Origin: UBA4644 sp964541085
Lineage (GTDB): Bacteria; Bacillota; Clostridia; Oscillospirales; Butyricicoccaceae
Direction of reading: 5' to 3'
NCBI GenBank assembly: GCA_964541085.1
Contig: CAZIPA010000032.1
Coordinates: 1-25,532, forward strand
DNA length: 25,532 nucleotides
Positions 15,067 to 23,560 of the stretch are shown piece by piece (position 1 is the stretch's first letter; each line of letters starts with the position of its first letter). Below the pieces are notes generated by a model. The model ran no database searches. It was not told the origin of the DNA and worked only from the letters and a program-made list of their open reading frames with translations. The translations under genes were made by a program, and so were the position numbers.

Positions 15067-15110
15067 AAAAGCCGAAGGACGATGCGGAATACGCACCCTT
15101 CGGCTTTTGT
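15067..15110. terminator. Bidirectional terminator after spoIIQ
   Basis: The 12-base perfect arms AAAAGCCGAAGG (15067-15078) and CCTTCGGCTTTT (15097-15108) enclose an 18-base loop that holds a small inner stem. Poly-T lies at the end of the stem on both strands. The gene on the other side is convergent. Confidence 0.85.
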
Positions 15111-15119
15111 ATATCCCGG

Positions 15120-16292
15120 TCAGGAGCGGTTCTGTCCCGGGGGAACAATGCGAATCTTCACCTTTCCGGAGCGAAGACGGGCCGCAGGCCGATGGACATC
15201 TGTGCGCAGCGTTTGCAGCAGACCCCGCTTTGTGCTGCGGATCAGCGCGATCAACGCGCCTGTGACCACCTTGCGGGTAGGCTCGTCCAGATGACGCACC
15301 GAGCGCAGCAGCAGCCGTGTGGTGGCAAAGCGATGCTCCTTCAGCTCCCGCAGCGTCTGAGCATTGTTCTGGGTGAGAATGTCATAAACCGTATCCACAA
15401 AGGCTTCCCGCTGGTGTACATCCATGCGGGAAATCCATTCCTTCAGGGTAAAATCAATAAAGCGGCTGCCGTTGGTCACGGTGTCCAGATGGAGAAAGCT
15501 GTCCCGCTGCACCTCCCAGCTGTAGACGGAATGCTGCAAAAGTCCGTTGCTCTGGGTGCTGTGAACGATGGTGTATTTTTCCTCGTGGCCCAGCAGCATC
15601 CCCACAATGGAGGACTGGGGCACAAAGGTGGACAGCTTGTGACAGACCCGGCGATAGCCGTCGGTTTTCAGCACACTTTCATCAAAACCGGGGCCGTCAA
15701 AATTGTAGGCGGCCTCAATGCGTGCTTCCAGCTCCGGCGGACAAAAGGCTGCGGCATAGACCGCCAGATTGCCGCCCTTGGAATGTCCGCCCAGCAGAAA
15801 CCGGCCTTCCCGTTCCCGGGCGATCTGCTGAAAATAGACGGCGGCAGAGCGCTGGGCCGGAACCGGGCACACAAAGCCCATGTTGAAATCCTCCTTCCAG
15901 CCCACCAGCGTGTCATCGGTGCCGCAAAAGGAAACAAAGGTGCGGCCGGGCTCCAGTTGAATGGACACGGCGGAAAACTGCGTCTGGGTCTCCGGGTCAA
16001 ACTGCTTGACATAGCGGAACAGCTGCATATCCTGAAACCGGCGGCTTTCTCCCAGCGCGGCCAGCAGACGGGCATCGTTGCGGCGCAGCACACTTTCGCC
16101 AAAGGCCGGATGGGCAGCCAGGGCCTGTGCCGCATCCCGGAGAGAAACCGGCACATCCTCCAGCGGCTGGGGCAGCAGCTCAAAGGGCAGATAGGAAAGC
16201 CGGGACAGCAAAATGCCGTCCACCTCATTCAGCGGAACCAGACACAGGGGCAGATCCCCGCGCCACGCCAGATAATCAAACAGATTTGCCAT
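15120..16292 (-). CDS. DUF2974 (Mbeg1-like) alpha/beta-hydrolase protein
   Basis: This 390-residue protein begins MANLFDYLAWRGD, a start typical of the DUF2974 family in Firmicutes. It carries a lipase-like nucleophile elbow GHSKGG with Ser171. An earlier CGTDDTLVGWKEDF block (123-136) is also characteristic, as is YNFDGPGF (196-203). An ester- or lipid-hydrolase activity is likely from the fold, but the physiological substrate is unknown. There is no signal peptide, so it should be cytoplasmic. GGAGG is 7 bases before the ATG. The C-terminus is rich in Arg and Lys. It is transcribed divergently from the MacB-like transporter, from its own promoter. Confidence 0.85.
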   Translation of the reverse strand: MANLFDYLAWRGDLPLCLVPLNEVDGILLSRLSYLPFELLPQPLEDVPVSLRDAAQALAAHPAFGESVLRRNDARLLAALGESRRFQDMQLFRYVKQFDPETQTQFSAVSIQLEPGRTFVSFCGTDDTLVGWKEDFNMGFVCPVPAQRSAAVYFQQIAREREGRFLLGGHSKGGNLAVYAAAFCPPELEARIEAAYNFDGPGFDESVLKTDGYRRVCHKLSTFVPQSSIVGMLLGHEEKYTIVHSTQSNGLLQHSVYSWEVQRDSFLHLDTVTNGSRFIDFTLKEWISRMDVHQREAFVDTVYDILTQNNAQTLRELKEHRFATTRLLLRSVRHLDEPTRKVVTGALIALIRSTKRGLLQTLRTDVHRPAARLRSGKVKIRIVPPGQNRS

Positions 16293-16312
16293 GGAAAAAC
16301 CTCCGGAAACAG

Positions 16313-16364
16313 CAGAAAATTGAGAGAATTTTCTGTATTATAGCAGATTCCGCAGAAAAAACAA
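16313..16364 (-). promoter_or_regulatory. Promoter of the DUF2974 gene with dyad at the start site
   Basis: On the minus strand TTGTTT (16359-16364), a 16-base spacer and a perfect TATAAT (16337-16342) with an upstream TG form a strong extended -10 promoter. The inverted repeat CAGAAAAT / ATTTTCTG (16313-16320, 16328-16335) overlaps the predicted start near 16330. Confidence 0.72.
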
Positions 16365-16438
16365 GAGACGACTGTTGATGTGTATTTACAAAAAATTCAA
16401 CTTCCTGTTTTGGTTTCTTCACGAAAATTCTTCCGCCC

Positions 16439-16465
16439 TGTGTTATACTGACGCCGCATAACACA
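16439..16465 (+). promoter_or_regulatory. Extended -10 promoter and 27-base operator-like dyad of the ABC transporter gene
   Basis: TATACT (16444-16449) is preceded by TGT, making an extended -10 promoter; no good -35 is visible. Perfect 8-base arms TGTGTTAT (16439-16446) and ATAACACA (16458-16465), with an 11-base spacer, cover the -10 and the predicted start. Most of the left arm is not transcribed, so this is better explained as a protein-binding site than as an RNA hairpin. Confidence 0.68.
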
Positions 16466-16481
16466 AACTGGAGGAAGCATT

Positions 16482-19187
16482 ATGCTGCAAATACAGGATA
16501 TCCGTAAAACCTTTGTCACCGGCGACCTGACCCAAACTGCGCTGGACGGTGTTTCGCTGAACCTGCGGGACAATGAGTTCGTGGCGATTCTGGGCCCCAG
16601 CGGCTCGGGAAAAACCACCCTGCTGAACATTGTAGGCGGTCTGGATCGCTATGACAGCGGCGATCTGATTATCAACGGCGTATCGACAAAGCGTTACAGT
16701 GACCGGGACTGGGATTCCTACCGCAATCATACCATCGGCTTTGTTTTTCAGAGCTATAACCTGATTCCTCACCAGTCGGTGCTGGCCAATGTGGAGCTGG
16801 CGCTGACCATTTCCGGCGTGTCCAAGGCACAGCGGCGGGAGCGGGCGCGGAAGGCGCTGGAGCAGGTGGGTCTGGGAGATCAGCTGCACAAGCGGCCCAA
16901 TCAGATGTCCGGCGGCCAGATGCAGCGGGTGGCCATCGCCCGTGCCCTGGTGAACGATCCGGATATTCTGCTGGCAGATGAGCCCACCGGCGCACTGGAT
17001 ACGGAGACCTCCGTACAGGTGATGGACCTGCTGAAGGAGGTTGCCCGGGATCGGCTGGTGGTAATGGTCACCCACAATCCGGAGCTGGCCCAGCAGTACG
17101 CCACCCGTATCGTGCGTCTGCGGGACGGACGGATCATCGACGACAGCGATCCGCTGGTGCTGGAGCAGACGGAAGAGCCCAGGCACCGCAATCTGGGCAA
17201 GGCATCCATGTCGCTGAAAACCGCCCTTTCCCTGAGCTTCAACAATCTGCGCACGAAAAAGGCCCGGACGCTGCTCACCGCCTTTGCAGGCTCCATCGGC
17301 ATTATCGGCATTGCGCTGATTCTGTCCCTGTCCACCGGCGTGAATACCTATATTGACGATACCCAGCGGGCTACCATGACCTCCTATCCCATTTCCATCG
17401 AGGCCCGCACCGTGGATATGACCTCCATCATCACCTCTGCCCGCAGCAATGCGGAAAAGACGCTGGAGGATGCGGAGCATCCGCTGGACGGCGTATATTC
17501 CAACCCCACCGATCTGAAGATGATCTCTGCCGTGTCCACCAGCATTACGGAAAACAATCTCACGGAGTTCAAGAGCTATCTGGACGACCCGGAGAGCGAG
17601 ATCTGGGAATATGTGGGTGAAAACGGCATTGTCTATACCTATGATGTAAGCTTTGATGTGTATACCCACGACCCGGATGGCAAGCTGGTAAACACCAACG
17701 GCAGCAGCCTTTACGGTGCCAACCGGGGAATGCAGGCCAGCGGCGCCGCCATGATGTCCATGATGGTGGGAACCTCCGGCAATGCCAACTTTTCGCAGCT
17801 GCTTCCCGGGCAGGAGACGCTGGTCAGCCCTTCCGTGCAGGAGGAATATGAGCTGCTTTACGGACACTGGCCGGAGCACTATGACGAGCTGGTGCTGATG
17901 CTGGACAGAAATCATGAAATCCCCGCAACCACCCTGTACCAGCTGGGCATTCTCCCGGCGGCGGAATATGAAACCGTAATCAAGGCGCTGGAGCAGGACG
18001 AAAACCCCGAGCTGGAAAGCGTCAGCTGGACCTATGAAGAAATCTGCGCGCAGGAGCTCTATCTGATTCCCGCCTGCGATACCTATCTGGAGCAGAAGGA
18101 CGGCACCTTCCGCTGGGTGGAAGAGGAGGAAAGCGAGCTGGAGGCGCTGCTGGACAGTGCCATTTCCCTGAAGCTGGCCGGTGTGGTGCGTCCGGCGGAG
18201 GATCAGCGGATGCTGAGCTATACCAGCGCCATCGGCTATACCTCTGCCCTGACCGATGAAATCATCCGCCGCACGGAGGAAAGCCCCGTGGTGCGGGCCC
18301 AGAAGGCCGATGACCAGCGCAATGTGCTCAGCGGTATGCAATTCGAGCCTGCCGATGACGAGCAGAAGCTGGAGGATGTGCGCACCTGGCTGGACAGTCT
18401 GGGCACGACGGAAAAGGCAGCGCTTTGCCGGGAGCTGCTGGCAGCCCGTCCCGATATGGCAGCCCAGATGGAACAGGCAGACGAGCCCCAGCTGGCGGCG
18501 GCGCTGGACGGATTTCTGGCGGACGCGGGAGAGGAAACGCTGCTGGCCCTGTACGACAGCCATGTTTCCCCGGGCAGCTATGAGGACAATCTTTCCGCCT
18601 TTGGCGTGGTGAGCTATGACGCACCGGCCTCCATTAACATTTATTCCGATGCCTTTGAGGACAAGGACGAAATCGCCCGCTGTATCGACGATTACAATCA
18701 GGGCAGGGAAGAGGAGGACCAGATCACCTATACCGACTATGTGGGTTTGCTGATGTCCTCTGTGACCACCATCGTGGATGTGGTGTCCTATGTGCTCATC
18801 GCCTTTGTGGCTGTGTCGCTGGTGGTGTCCTCCATCATGATCGGCATCATCACCTATATTTCTGTGCTGGAGCGCACCAAGGAAATCGGCATTCTCCGGG
18901 CCATCGGCGCATCCCGGCGGAACATTTCTCAGGTATTCAATGCAGAGACGCTGATTATCGGTCTGTGCTCCGGCCTTATGGGCGTGGGCGTGTCTGCGCT
19001 GCTGCTGATTCCCGGCAACGCCCTGATCCACAGACTCACCGGAACGACCGAGGTCAATGCGATTCTGCCGCTGGAGAGCGCTGCGATTCTGGTGGTGCTG
19101 AGCGTGGTGCTGACGCTCATCGGCGGACTGATCCCGGCAAAGAAGGCCGCCAGAAAGGATCCTGTCACCGCGCTGCGTACCGAATAA
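16482..19187 (+). CDS. MacB/FtsX-type ABC transporter, ATPase fused to permease
   Basis: This 901-residue mechanotransmission-type ABC protein has an N-terminal ATPase: Walker A GPSGSGKT (38-45), Q-loop Gln90, signature MSGGQ (142-146), Walker B ILLADEP (162-168), and H-loop His198. After a linker comes membrane helix 1 (about 264-284). A very large extracytoplasmic region of about 470 residues follows (about 290-760), and then three helices (about 764-793, 823-845, 866-885) with the FtsX coupling motif ERTKEIGILRAIGASRRNI. The order TM1, outer domain, TM2-TM4 is the MacB layout, but the outer domain is about twice the usual size. Likely roles are antimicrobial-peptide resistance, envelope stress or lipoprotein handling, none proven. 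GGAGG lies 7 bases upstream. It is a single-gene unit with an operator-like dyad. Confidence 0.9.
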   Translation: MLQIQDIRKTFVTGDLTQTALDGVSLNLRDNEFVAILGPSGSGKTTLLNIVGGLDRYDSGDLIINGVSTKRYSDRDWDSYRNHTIGFVFQSYNLIPHQSVLANVELALTISGVSKAQRRERARKALEQVGLGDQLHKRPNQMSGGQMQRVAIARALVNDPDILLADEPTGALDTETSVQVMDLLKEVARDRLVVMVTHNPELAQQYATRIVRLRDGRIIDDSDPLVLEQTEEPRHRNLGKASMSLKTALSLSFNNLRTKKARTLLTAFAGSIGIIGIALILSLSTGVNTYIDDTQRATMTSYPISIEARTVDMTSIITSARSNAEKTLEDAEHPLDGVYSNPTDLKMISAVSTSITENNLTEFKSYLDDPESEIWEYVGENGIVYTYDVSFDVYTHDPDGKLVNTNGSSLYGANRGMQASGAAMMSMMVGTSGNANFSQLLPGQETLVSPSVQEEYELLYGHWPEHYDELVLMLDRNHEIPATTLYQLGILPAAEYETVIKALEQDENPELESVSWTYEEICAQELYLIPACDTYLEQKDGTFRWVEEEESELEALLDSAISLKLAGVVRPAEDQRMLSYTSAIGYTSALTDEIIRRTEESPVVRAQKADDQRNVLSGMQFEPADDEQKLEDVRTWLDSLGTTEKAALCRELLAARPDMAAQMEQADEPQLAAALDGFLADAGEETLLALYDSHVSPGSYEDNLSAFGVVSYDAPASINIYSDAFEDKDEIARCIDDYNQGREEEDQITYTDYVGLLMSSVTTIVDVVSYVLIAFVAVSLVVSSIMIGIITYISVLERTKEIGILRAIGASRRNISQVFNAETLIIGLCSGLMGVGVSALLLIPGNALIHRLTGTTEVNAILPLESAAILVVLSVVLTLIGGLIPAKKAARKDPVTALRTE

Positions 19188-19260
19188 TCTTTGGAAATCA
19201 TCGGAATTGTATACAGAAATTCATGAATTTTGAAATCATGAAAAACCGGTATTTTTCTGC

Positions 19261-19287
19261 AAAAGCCCCGAAATACGGGGCTTTTTT
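19261..19287 (+). terminator. Intrinsic terminator after the MacB-like gene
   Basis: The 10-base perfect stem AAAAGCCCCG / CGGGGCTTTT has the loop AAATA and ends in a run of six T. It lies about 75 bases after the stop codon. The -35 box of the cit operon begins three bases after its T-run. Confidence 0.92.
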
Positions 19288-19289
19288 GC

Positions 19290-19318
19290 TTGCATTTTCT
19301 TTTATCTGTTCTTATAAT
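19290..19318 (+). promoter_or_regulatory. Promoter of the citrate lyase operon
   Basis: TTGCAT (19290-19295), a 17-base spacer and a perfect TATAAT (19313-19318). The predicted start is near 19325, giving a leader of about 52 bases. The leader contains a small dyad TCAAT / ATTGA (19345-19361) of uncertain meaning. No catabolite-repression (cre) consensus is visible. Confidence 0.82.
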
Positions 19319-19376
19319 AAATAGAGTGACTGTTATTGTCTTTTTCAATGAAACAAATTGACAGGAGTGTGAAAGG

Positions 19377-19670
19377 ATGGAACTCATCAAGACAGGTATG
19401 GCCGGAACCGTAGAGTCCGGTGATATCCTGGTGGAAGTGGAAAAAAGCACGGAGCCCGGCGTGGAGATCGAGCTGGACAGCACGGTGATGGGCCTGTATG
19501 GCCGTCAGATCCGTCAGGTCATCTCTGAAACCGTGGCACAGTGCGGTCTGGACGGCATTAAAGTGACGGCCTCGGATAAGGGCGCACTGGACTGCACGAT
19601 CCGTGCCCGTGTCAAAACTGCGATTCTGCGGGCCTGCGACAGCTGCGATTACGGCTGGACTGTGGAATAA
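19377..19670 (+). CDS. citD: Citrate lyase acyl carrier protein (gamma subunit)
   Basis: This 97-residue carrier bears the triphosphoribosyl-dephospho-CoA prosthetic group of citrate lyase. The N-terminal TGMAGTVESGD motif contains the attachment residue Ser14. The internal segments LDSTVMGLYGRQI and DKGALDCTIRARVKTA match the family, and the length is standard. AGGAG lies 9 bases before the ATG. It is the first gene of the operon, and the next gene starts 14 bases after its stop. The same carrier type serves citramalate lyase, so the substrate of the complex is not settled by this subunit. Confidence 0.95.
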   Translation: MELIKTGMAGTVESGDILVEVEKSTEPGVEIELDSTVMGLYGRQIRQVISETVAQCGLDGIKVTASDKGALDCTIRARVKTAILRACDSCDYGWTVE

Positions 19671-19684
19671 GGAGGATGAATAGG

Positions 19685-20593
19685 ATGCACGAGAAACAAA
19701 GACTGCGCCGCACCATGATGTTCATCCCGGGCAACAACCCCGGCATGATGCGGGATGCGCACATTTACGGCTCTGACTCTCTGATGTTCGACCTGGAAGA
19801 CTCCGTTTCCATGGCCGAAAAGGATGCGGCCCGGATGCTGGTCTACAACGCCCTGAAAACCATCGACTACGGCACCACCGAGCTGGTGGTTCGTATCAAC
19901 CCTCTGGATACGCCCTATGGCCGTGCGGATATTGAGGCTATGGTCTGCGCCGGCGCTCATGTGCTGCGTATGCCCAAGACCGAATCCGCTCAGGACATCA
20001 TTGACTGCGAAAAGGTCATTGAAGAGATGGAGATCAAGCACAACATCCCCGTGGGCACCACGCTGATGATGGCTGCCATCGAGGGCGCGCTGGGCGTTAT
20101 CAACGCCTATGCCATCGCCACCGCCTCCAAGCGTCTGATCGGTATCGCACTGGGTGCGGAGGACTTCTGCGCCAACATGAAGTGCCAGCGCACCACCACC
20201 GGTGCCGAGCTTCAGCTGGCCCGTCAGACCATCGTGCTGGCTGCCCGCGCCGCCGGTATCGACGCTCTGGACACCGTTTATTCCGATGTGAACAACGAAG
20301 AGCAGCTGCTCTATGAAGCACGGCTCATCAAGGATCTGGGCTTTGACGGCAAATCCGTCATCAATCCCCGTCAGATTGCGCCGGTGCATTCCGTGTTCAA
20401 TCCCACGAAGAAGGACATTGACAAGGCCAAGCGGATCGTGGCTGCCATCAAGGAAGCCGAAGCCCGGGGCAGCGGCGTCATCAGCCTGAACGGCAAGATG
20501 GTGGACAAGCCCGTGGTGATCCGTGCCCAGCGCGTCATCGAGCTGGCGCTGGTCTCCGGCATTATTACCAAGGAGGAGGTTGAAGCGCTGTGA
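19685..20593 (+). CDS. citE: Citrate lyase beta subunit (citryl-ACP lyase)
   Basis: CitE cleaves citryl-S-carrier to oxaloacetate and acetyl-S-carrier, with Mg2+. It has 302 residues and the HpcH/HpaI-type TIM barrel. Visible elements are RRTMMFIPGNNPGM (8-21), MFDLEDSV (34-41), the arginine in VVRINPLDTPYG (Arg70), and the metal-binding acids Glu133 (AAIEGALG) and Asp160 (LGAEDF). The annotated start is chosen at 19685: GGAGG (19671-19675) directly abuts an earlier in-frame ATG at 19676, which would be too close, but is 9 bases from this one. Its last four bases overlap the citF start (GTGA). Citramalyl-ACP lyase is an alternative. Confidence 0.95.
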   Translation: MHEKQRLRRTMMFIPGNNPGMMRDAHIYGSDSLMFDLEDSVSMAEKDAARMLVYNALKTIDYGTTELVVRINPLDTPYGRADIEAMVCAGAHVLRMPKTESAQDIIDCEKVIEEMEIKHNIPVGTTLMMAAIEGALGVINAYAIATASKRLIGIALGAEDFCANMKCQRTTTGAELQLARQTIVLAARAAGIDALDTVYSDVNNEEQLLYEARLIKDLGFDGKSVINPRQIAPVHSVFNPTKKDIDKAKRIVAAIKEAEARGSGVISLNGKMVDKPVVIRAQRVIELALVSGIITKEEVEAL

Positions 20594-22125
20594 AAAATGC
20601 CATCGGACACGAGCTCTGCCCCGAAATGCTGAAGGAGCTGGGACTGGAGCTGCATGAGACCGCTCAGGTCAAGGATACCGCGACCCTGCAGGAGCGCCTG
20701 CAAAACAATGGAAAGCTGCTGCCCACGCTGGAGGATGCCATTCGCGCCGCCGGTCTGAAGGACGGCATGACCATTTCCTTCCATCATCATTTCCGTGACG
20801 GCGACTATGTTCTGAACAATGTGGTGGCCACCATCTCCAAGATGGGCTATAAGGACATCACCGTGGCGTCCTCCTCTCTGAGCAACGCCCATGCGCCGCT
20901 GGTGCAGTATATTGAAGACGGCACTGTCACCGCTCTGCAGTCCTCCGGCTGCCGCGGCAAGCTGGCGGATGCCATTTCCAAGTGCCAGGTGGAGCTGAAG
21001 CAGCCTGTGATCTTCCGCAGTCATGGCGGACGCGCCGCTGCCATCGCCAACGGCACGCTGCACATTGATATCGCCTTTTTGGGCGTGGCCTCCTGTGATG
21101 CGCTGGGCAATGCCTCCGGCACCAACGAGGAAGGCACTTCCATGTGCGGCTCTCTGGGCTATGCCCGGGTGGATGCCCGTTATGCGGACAAGGTGGTTCT
21201 GCTGACGGAAAAGCTGGCACCCTATCCCAATCTGCCCGCCTCCATTCCCGCAACGGATGTGGATTATGTGGTGCAGGTGGACGCCATCGGCGATTCTTCT
21301 AAGATTTCCTCCGGCGCAACCCGTTATACCAAGAATCCCCGTGACCTGATGATTGCGGAAACTGCGGCCAAGGCCATTATGGCTTCCGGCTATTTCAAGG
21401 ATGGCTTCTCCATTCAGACCGGCTCCGGCGGCGCGGCTCTGGCCGTGACCCGCTTTATCGAGGGCGAGATGGGCGAAAAGGGCATCACTGCCGACTTCGC
21501 GCTGGGCGGCATCACCTCCCAGATTGTCAAGCTCCATGAGCAGGGCCTGGTGAAGAAGGTGATGGATGTGCAGGGCTTCGACGGCGAAGCTGCCCGCTCC
21601 ATCCGGGACAATCCCAACCATGTGGAGATCGACGGCAACCAGTACGCCAGCCCCTTTAACGAGGGCTCTGCCATCCATCAGCTGGATGTGGTGATTCTGT
21701 CCGCACTGGAGATCGACACCCAGTTCAATGTGAATGTTCTTACCGGCTCTGACGGCATCATCCGCGGTGCCATCGGCGGCCATCCGGATACCGCTGCCTG
21801 CGCTGCGCTGACGGTGATCGTTTCTCCCCTGATCCGCGGCCGCATCCCCTGCGTGGTGGACCATGTGGGCTGCCTGGTGACGGAAGGCTCTGTGTGTGAT
21901 GTGCTGGTGACCGATGTGGGCATCGCCGTCAACCCCAACCGTCCCGAGGTGGAAGAGCGCCTGAAGGCCGCCGGCCTGAAGGTCAAGACCATTCAGCAGC
22001 TGCGTGACGAGGCTTATGCCGTAGTGGGCAAGCCCGATGCGCTGGAGTTCGGCGACAAGGTGGTCGCAGTTGTGACCGATCCCAAGGGCCGGGCGCTGGA
22101 TGTCATCTATAATGTCAAGGCGTAA
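20590..22125 (+). CDS. citF: Citrate lyase alpha subunit (citrate:acetyl-ACP transferase)
   Basis: CitF exchanges the acetyl group on the carrier for citrate, producing citryl-S-carrier. It has 511 residues, the normal length. The N-terminal region has the FHHHFRDGDYVLNNV motif. The middle holds EGTSMCGSLGYARVDARYADKV, an internal glycine-rich GSGGAALAVTRF, and a C-terminal DHVGCLVTEGSVCDVLVTD block, all typical of the family. It starts with GTG overlapping the citE stop by four bases, with AAGGAGG 12 bases ahead, which indicates translational coupling. It uses mostly CGT/CGC arginine codons, like the first binding protein, pointing to high expression. Confidence 0.95.
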   Translation: MKNAIGHELCPEMLKELGLELHETAQVKDTATLQERLQNNGKLLPTLEDAIRAAGLKDGMTISFHHHFRDGDYVLNNVVATISKMGYKDITVASSSLSNAHAPLVQYIEDGTVTALQSSGCRGKLADAISKCQVELKQPVIFRSHGGRAAAIANGTLHIDIAFLGVASCDALGNASGTNEEGTSMCGSLGYARVDARYADKVVLLTEKLAPYPNLPASIPATDVDYVVQVDAIGDSSKISSGATRYTKNPRDLMIAETAAKAIMASGYFKDGFSIQTGSGGAALAVTRFIEGEMGEKGITADFALGGITSQIVKLHEQGLVKKVMDVQGFDGEAARSIRDNPNHVEIDGNQYASPFNEGSAIHQLDVVILSALEIDTQFNVNVLTGSDGIIRGAIGGHPDTAACAALTVIVSPLIRGRIPCVVDHVGCLVTEGSVCDVLVTDVGIAVNPNRPEVEERLKAAGLKVKTIQQLRDEAYAVVGKPDALEFGDKVVAVVTDPKGRALDVIYNVKA

Positions 22126-22137
22126 ATCATAAAATCC

Positions 22138-22166
22138 TCCGGCCCGGGGCAGGGCTTCGGGCCGGA
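22138..22166 (+). other. Intercistronic hairpin between citF and citX
   Basis: TCCGGCCCG pairs with CGGGCCGGA around an 11-base loop, starting 13 bases after the citF stop. There is no U-tract. It is likely a message-stability or processing element separating the abundant structural genes from the accessory genes. Confidence 0.6.
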
Positions 22167-22186
22167 TTGACTGCAAAGGAAACACT

Positions 22187-22714
22187 ATGACACAGGAAGT
22201 GGAGATCACGCTGGAACAGCTGCTGCAAAGCAGAGACGAGCGGGCAGAATTTCAGACCAAACTGCTGGAAGGCTATCGTCTTCCGGTGGTCAGCTTTACC
22301 GTGAATATTCCGGGCAAGGTGAAAAAATGCCGCCGCTCAGAGGTCATTTTTCAGGCAGGCGTAGAAGCCATTCGGGAATCCCTGGCGGGCTATGTAATCT
22401 ATTACAAGCTGCGGGATCGGAATACCGGCCCGGAGGGCTTTTTTGTGGTGGAGCTGACACCGGAGGTTCTCAAGGAGAAAATGATGTCCATCGAGCAGCA
22501 GCATCCGCTGGGACGGCTGATGGACATTGATGTGCTGAAGGAGCCGGGCAATCCCCTGAGCCGCACAACGCTGGGAGAGCTGCCCCGCCCGTGTCTGGTC
22601 TGCGGAAATATGGCCGCTGCCTGTACCCGGAGCAGAGCCCATCCTACCGAGGCGTTGCTGCGGGCCATTGACCGGCTGATCGAAGCGTGGGAAGCCTCCC
22701 GTGACAAGCAGTGA
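22187..22714 (+). CDS. citX: Apo-citrate lyase phosphoribosyl-dephospho-CoA transferase
   Basis: CitX attaches the prosthetic group to Ser14 of CitD, making holo-carrier. It has 175 residues. Family motifs are EGYRLPVVSFTVNIPG (28-43), HPLGRLMDIDVL (106-117) and the C-terminal RPCLVCGNMAAACTRSRAH (134-152). AAAGGAAA precedes the ATG by 6 bases. The 3' end overlaps citG by 14 bases. In some bacteria CitX and CitG are one fused protein; here they are separate but overlapping. Confidence 0.93.
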   Translation: MTQEVEITLEQLLQSRDERAEFQTKLLEGYRLPVVSFTVNIPGKVKKCRRSEVIFQAGVEAIRESLAGYVIYYKLRDRNTGPEGFFVVELTPEVLKEKMMSIEQQHPLGRLMDIDVLKEPGNPLSRTTLGELPRPCLVCGNMAAACTRSRAHPTEALLRAIDRLIEAWEASRDKQ

Positions 22715-23510
22715 GATCGGCAGACTGGCCCGCAATGCGCTGGAGCAGGAGGTTCTGCTGACACCCAAGCCCGGTCTGGTGGATCGGGAAAACAGCGGTG
22801 CCCATCGGGATATGACGGCGGAGACCTTTCTCCGTTCCGCAGCCGCGCTGGAGCCCTGTTTCGCCCGGCTTGCCCGGGAAGGGGAGAGTCTGGCGGCGCT
22901 GCCTCCGGCAGAAACCCTTCCACCTCTGCGGCAGATCGGTAAACAGGCGGAGGAGGCCATGTTCCGGGCAACCGGCGGTGTCAACACCCACAAGGGCGCA
23001 TTGTTTTCCATCGGACTGCTGTGTGCCTGCGCCGGAAGAATGCAGCGGCTGGGACTTCCCCTGACGGCGGAAGGACTGTGTGCGCTGGCGGCGAAAACCG
23101 TCTCCGGCATTTCTGCCCGGGAGCTGAAGGGCAGCGATACCAACGGTCTGCGGGTTCATGCGGCCACCGGTGCCAACGGCGTTCGAGGCGAGGCAGAAAG
23201 CGGCTTTCAAAGCGTCCGGCAGTACGCCCTGCCCTGGCTCGCAAAGTCACGGGACGAGAGGGCGCAGCTTCACGCGCTGCTGAGTCTGATGTGTCATGTG
23301 GAGGACACCAATGTGCTCCATCGGGCGGGCCCGGAGGGCCTTTGCTGGCTGCGAGGGAGGGCGGAGGAAACACTGAAGCAGTTTTCCCGTTCCGCCCTTC
23401 AGACACTGGACCGGGAATGTATTCTGCGGAATATCAGCCCCGGCGGCTGTGCTGATCTGCTGGCCATCGCCCTGTTCCTGACGCAGCTGGAGCACGGCTC
23501 CATTTCATAA
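22701..23510 (+). CDS. citG: Triphosphoribosyl-dephospho-CoA synthase
   Basis: CitG makes the prosthetic group precursor from ATP and dephospho-CoA. It has 269 residues and the family motifs TPKPGLVDRENSGAHRDM (21-38), GGVNTHKGALFSIG (92-105), LKGSDTNG and a C-terminal SPGGCADLLA. The start appears to be GTG at 22701, inside the citX 3' end. The ribosome binding site is poor (GGAAG within GGGAAGCCTCCC, which can itself form a small hairpin), so expression probably depends on coupling to citX. The gene uses many CGG codons, fitting low expression. Confidence 0.92.
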   Translation: MTSSEIGRLARNALEQEVLLTPKPGLVDRENSGAHRDMTAETFLRSAAALEPCFARLAREGESLAALPPAETLPPLRQIGKQAEEAMFRATGGVNTHKGALFSIGLLCACAGRMQRLGLPLTAEGLCALAAKTVSGISARELKGSDTNGLRVHAATGANGVRGEAESGFQSVRQYALPWLAKSRDERAQLHALLSLMCHVEDTNVLHRAGPEGLCWLRGRAEETLKQFSRSALQTLDRECILRNISPGGCADLLAIALFLTQLEHGSIS

Positions 23511-23560
23511 AAAACAAACTGTAACCAACCATAAATACGATGAGAAAGAAGGAAACCAAC

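Noticed and set aside
16443..19031. An 862-codon minus-strand open frame opposite the MacB-like gene
   Set aside because: It is a shadow of the real ABC transporter, which carries all ATPase motifs. The antisense product has no recognisable domain.
22138..22166. A terminator that would split the cit operon after citF
   Set aside because: The stem has no U-tract and citX follows at once with a good ribosome binding site, so it is more likely a stability element.
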